Shown here: positions 63,132 through 64,000 of the stretch, piece after piece
How the letters are laid out: each line of letters opens with the position of its first letter
How positions within the stretch are numbered: position 1 is the stretch's first letter
DNA from: Stagnihabitans lacustris
Lineage (GTDB): Bacteria; Pseudomonadota; Alphaproteobacteria; Rhodobacterales; Rhodobacteraceae
Length of the DNA stretch: 64,000 bases
Assembly (NCBI RefSeq): GCF_025950525.1
Contig: NZ_JAPDGS010000004.1
Span: 248,001-312,000 of the forward strand
Direction of reading: 5' to 3'
Made by a program: the position numbers and the translations under genes
Notes under the pieces: model-generated
Database searches by the model: none
What the model was told of the DNA's origin: nothing
Seen by the model: the letters and a program-made list of their open reading frames with translations, nothing else

Positions 63132-64000
63132 TCAGCCGATGCCGCCATTGGCCAGATAGGACGCGCAGCCGGTCAGGGCGGCGAAATCGTCCTCGACCAC
63201 CCAGACCGGGAAAGCCGTCAGGAAGTCATGGAACCGCCCCTTGTCGCACAACGCGGCCTTCAGCCCGAATTCCCCCATCCAGGGCGTCAGGGCCCGCGCC
63301 ATGCCGCCAATCAGGAAAATCCCGCCATAGGGCAGATGGGTCAGCGCCAGATCCCCCAGCGTCGCGCCCAGGATGTGAACATAAAGCCGCGCCGCCTCGC
63401 GCGCCATGGGATCGCCCGCGCTCAGCGCCGCCATGATCTCGGCCGAGCTGCGCGCTTGCGGCGCCCCCGCCTCGGCGGTCACGAAAGCATGGACATGTTC
63501 AAAGCCGCGCCCCGCCAAGGCATCCTCGACCCCGGCAAAGCCATGGGCGTGATCGCCATAGCCGTTGATGAACTGCGCCAGGGCCAGATCCCGCGCATCG
63601 CGCACCGGCATCGAGGTATGACCACATTCCGAGGGCGGCACGACCCGGCCCCAAGGCGTGTTATGCACCGGCGCCGCATTGACCCCGGTCCCAAGCCCCA
63701 CCACCAGCATCGAGGCATTGGGCACTGCCTTACCCTCGACCACCGGACGCAGGAACTCGGGCGCGATATGCCCCAGGGCCTGACCCTGAGCCTGCAGATC
63801 GTTCAGGATCGCGACCTTGCTGGCCCCGGTCGCCCGGTTCAACAGCGCGCGGTCGATCACCCAGCGCAGGTTGGTCATCTCGGCCACGCCATTCATCACC
63901 GGACCCGCCGCCGCGACACAGGCGCCCTCGACCGCGGTCAAGCCCGCCTCGGCCATATAGCGCGCCAGGATCGGCTCCAGCCCATCGAACTCGGCGTTCG
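63132..64000 (-). CDS. glk: Glucokinase, 5' end cut by the window
   Basis: C-terminal 289 codons of a bacterial glucokinase (Glk family, not ROK), which phosphorylates glucose to glucose 6-phosphate at the entry of the Entner-Doudoroff route. Marks are ACVAAAGPVMNGVAEMTNLRW, KVAILNDLQAQG with the catalytic Asp, VGLGTGVNAAPVH (phosphate loop), PPSECGHTSMP and GGIFLIGGMARAL, ending GCASYLANGGIG. The N-terminal ATP-binding DxGGT segment lies beyond base 64,000. An internal ATG at 63,956 is not the true start, since in-frame family sequence continues upstream of it. Confidence 0.92.
   Translation of the reverse strand, partial: NAEFDGLEPILARYMAEAGLTAVEGACVAAAGPVMNGVAEMTNLRWVIDRALLNRATGASKVAILNDLQAQGQALGHIAPEFLRPVVEGKAVPNASMLVVGLGTGVNAAPVHNTPWGRVVPPSECGHTSMPVRDARDLALAQFINGYGDHAHGFAGVEDALAGRGFEHVHAFVTAEAGAPQARSSAEIMAALSAGDPMAREAARLYVHILGATLGDLALTHLPYGGIFLIGGMARALTPWMGEFGLKAALCDKGRFHDFLTAFPVWVVEDDFAALTGCASYLANGGIG

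Overview
The window reads as a chromosomal segment of an alphaproteobacterium of the Rhodobacterales (Rhodobacter/Paracoccus relatives). The signs are a high-GC sequence, a polyol operon very close to the Rhodobacter sphaeroides smo/mtlK operon, a CckA kinase, DUF2852 and DUF1127 proteins, a single-cysteine DksA, and a PIN protein and RNA methyltransferase that belong to families I recall as named after R. sphaeroides RSP_2648 and RSP_2647. No transposase, integrase, phage gene, tRNA, rRNA or CRISPR array was found. Most of the window is dense, ordinary chromosome. The least explained material lies between genes.

Layout. 1-6.8 kb: a galactose/arabinose uptake and oxidation module. It holds galactonate dehydratase and a GntR regulator on the minus strand, and AraFGH-like transporter, mutarotase and sugar dehydrogenase genes on the plus strand. 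6.9-9.8 kb: a polyamine-type ABC transporter without its binding protein. 10-12 kb: a MocR regulator facing a DUF1127 gene, with repeated ATTGTATC sites. 12.2-16.4 kb (minus): a GT25 glycosyltransferase, rplM-rpsI, SseB-like, an unknown protein and moxR. 16.5-22.4 kb (plus): dksA, a 42-bp tandem repeat, an FAD monooxygenase, a DUF2927 lipoprotein, two small membrane proteins, a CoxE-like VWA protein and DedA. 22.5-25 kb (minus): PIN, RNA methyltransferase and a lipoprotein. 25.2-28 kb: edd and eda of the Entner-Doudoroff pathway. 28.1-30.1 kb (minus): holC and pepA. 30.2-37 kb: lptF-lptG-lptD-surA-pdxA for outer-membrane assembly. 37.1-39.5 kb (minus): a VOC protein, Bpt, an RDD protein and a DUF2852 protein. 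39.7-42.4 kb: ilvB-ilvN behind a leader-peptide attenuator. 42.4-45.4 kb (minus): an SDR, an enolase-superfamily enzyme and CorA. 45.5-53.7 kb: HAD, SorC-type regulator, smoE-F-G-K-S and mtlK for polyol use. 53.8-64 kb: a VPLPA-CTERM protein, cckA, an RsmB-type methyltransferase, an SDR, guaB, a glutamine amidotransferase, a TehA-like transporter and a partial glk.

How the genes fit together. Several loci feed the Entner-Doudoroff route: glk, edd and eda for glucose, mutarotase, sugar dehydrogenase and DgoD for galactose, and SmoS and MtlK, which turn sorbitol and mannitol into fructose. Both complete sugar ABC operons carry a strong stem-loop directly after the binding-protein gene.

The most notable intergenic signal is a dispersed repeat family of about 34 nt. 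It occurs singly, as inverted pairs and as a direct pair, always between genes, and two copies share 41 identical bases. A related element with a TTCAC-loop hairpin is tied to the 42-bp tandem array. Two other unexplained tandem repeats lie at 58.15-58.25 kb and 62.61-62.91 kb.
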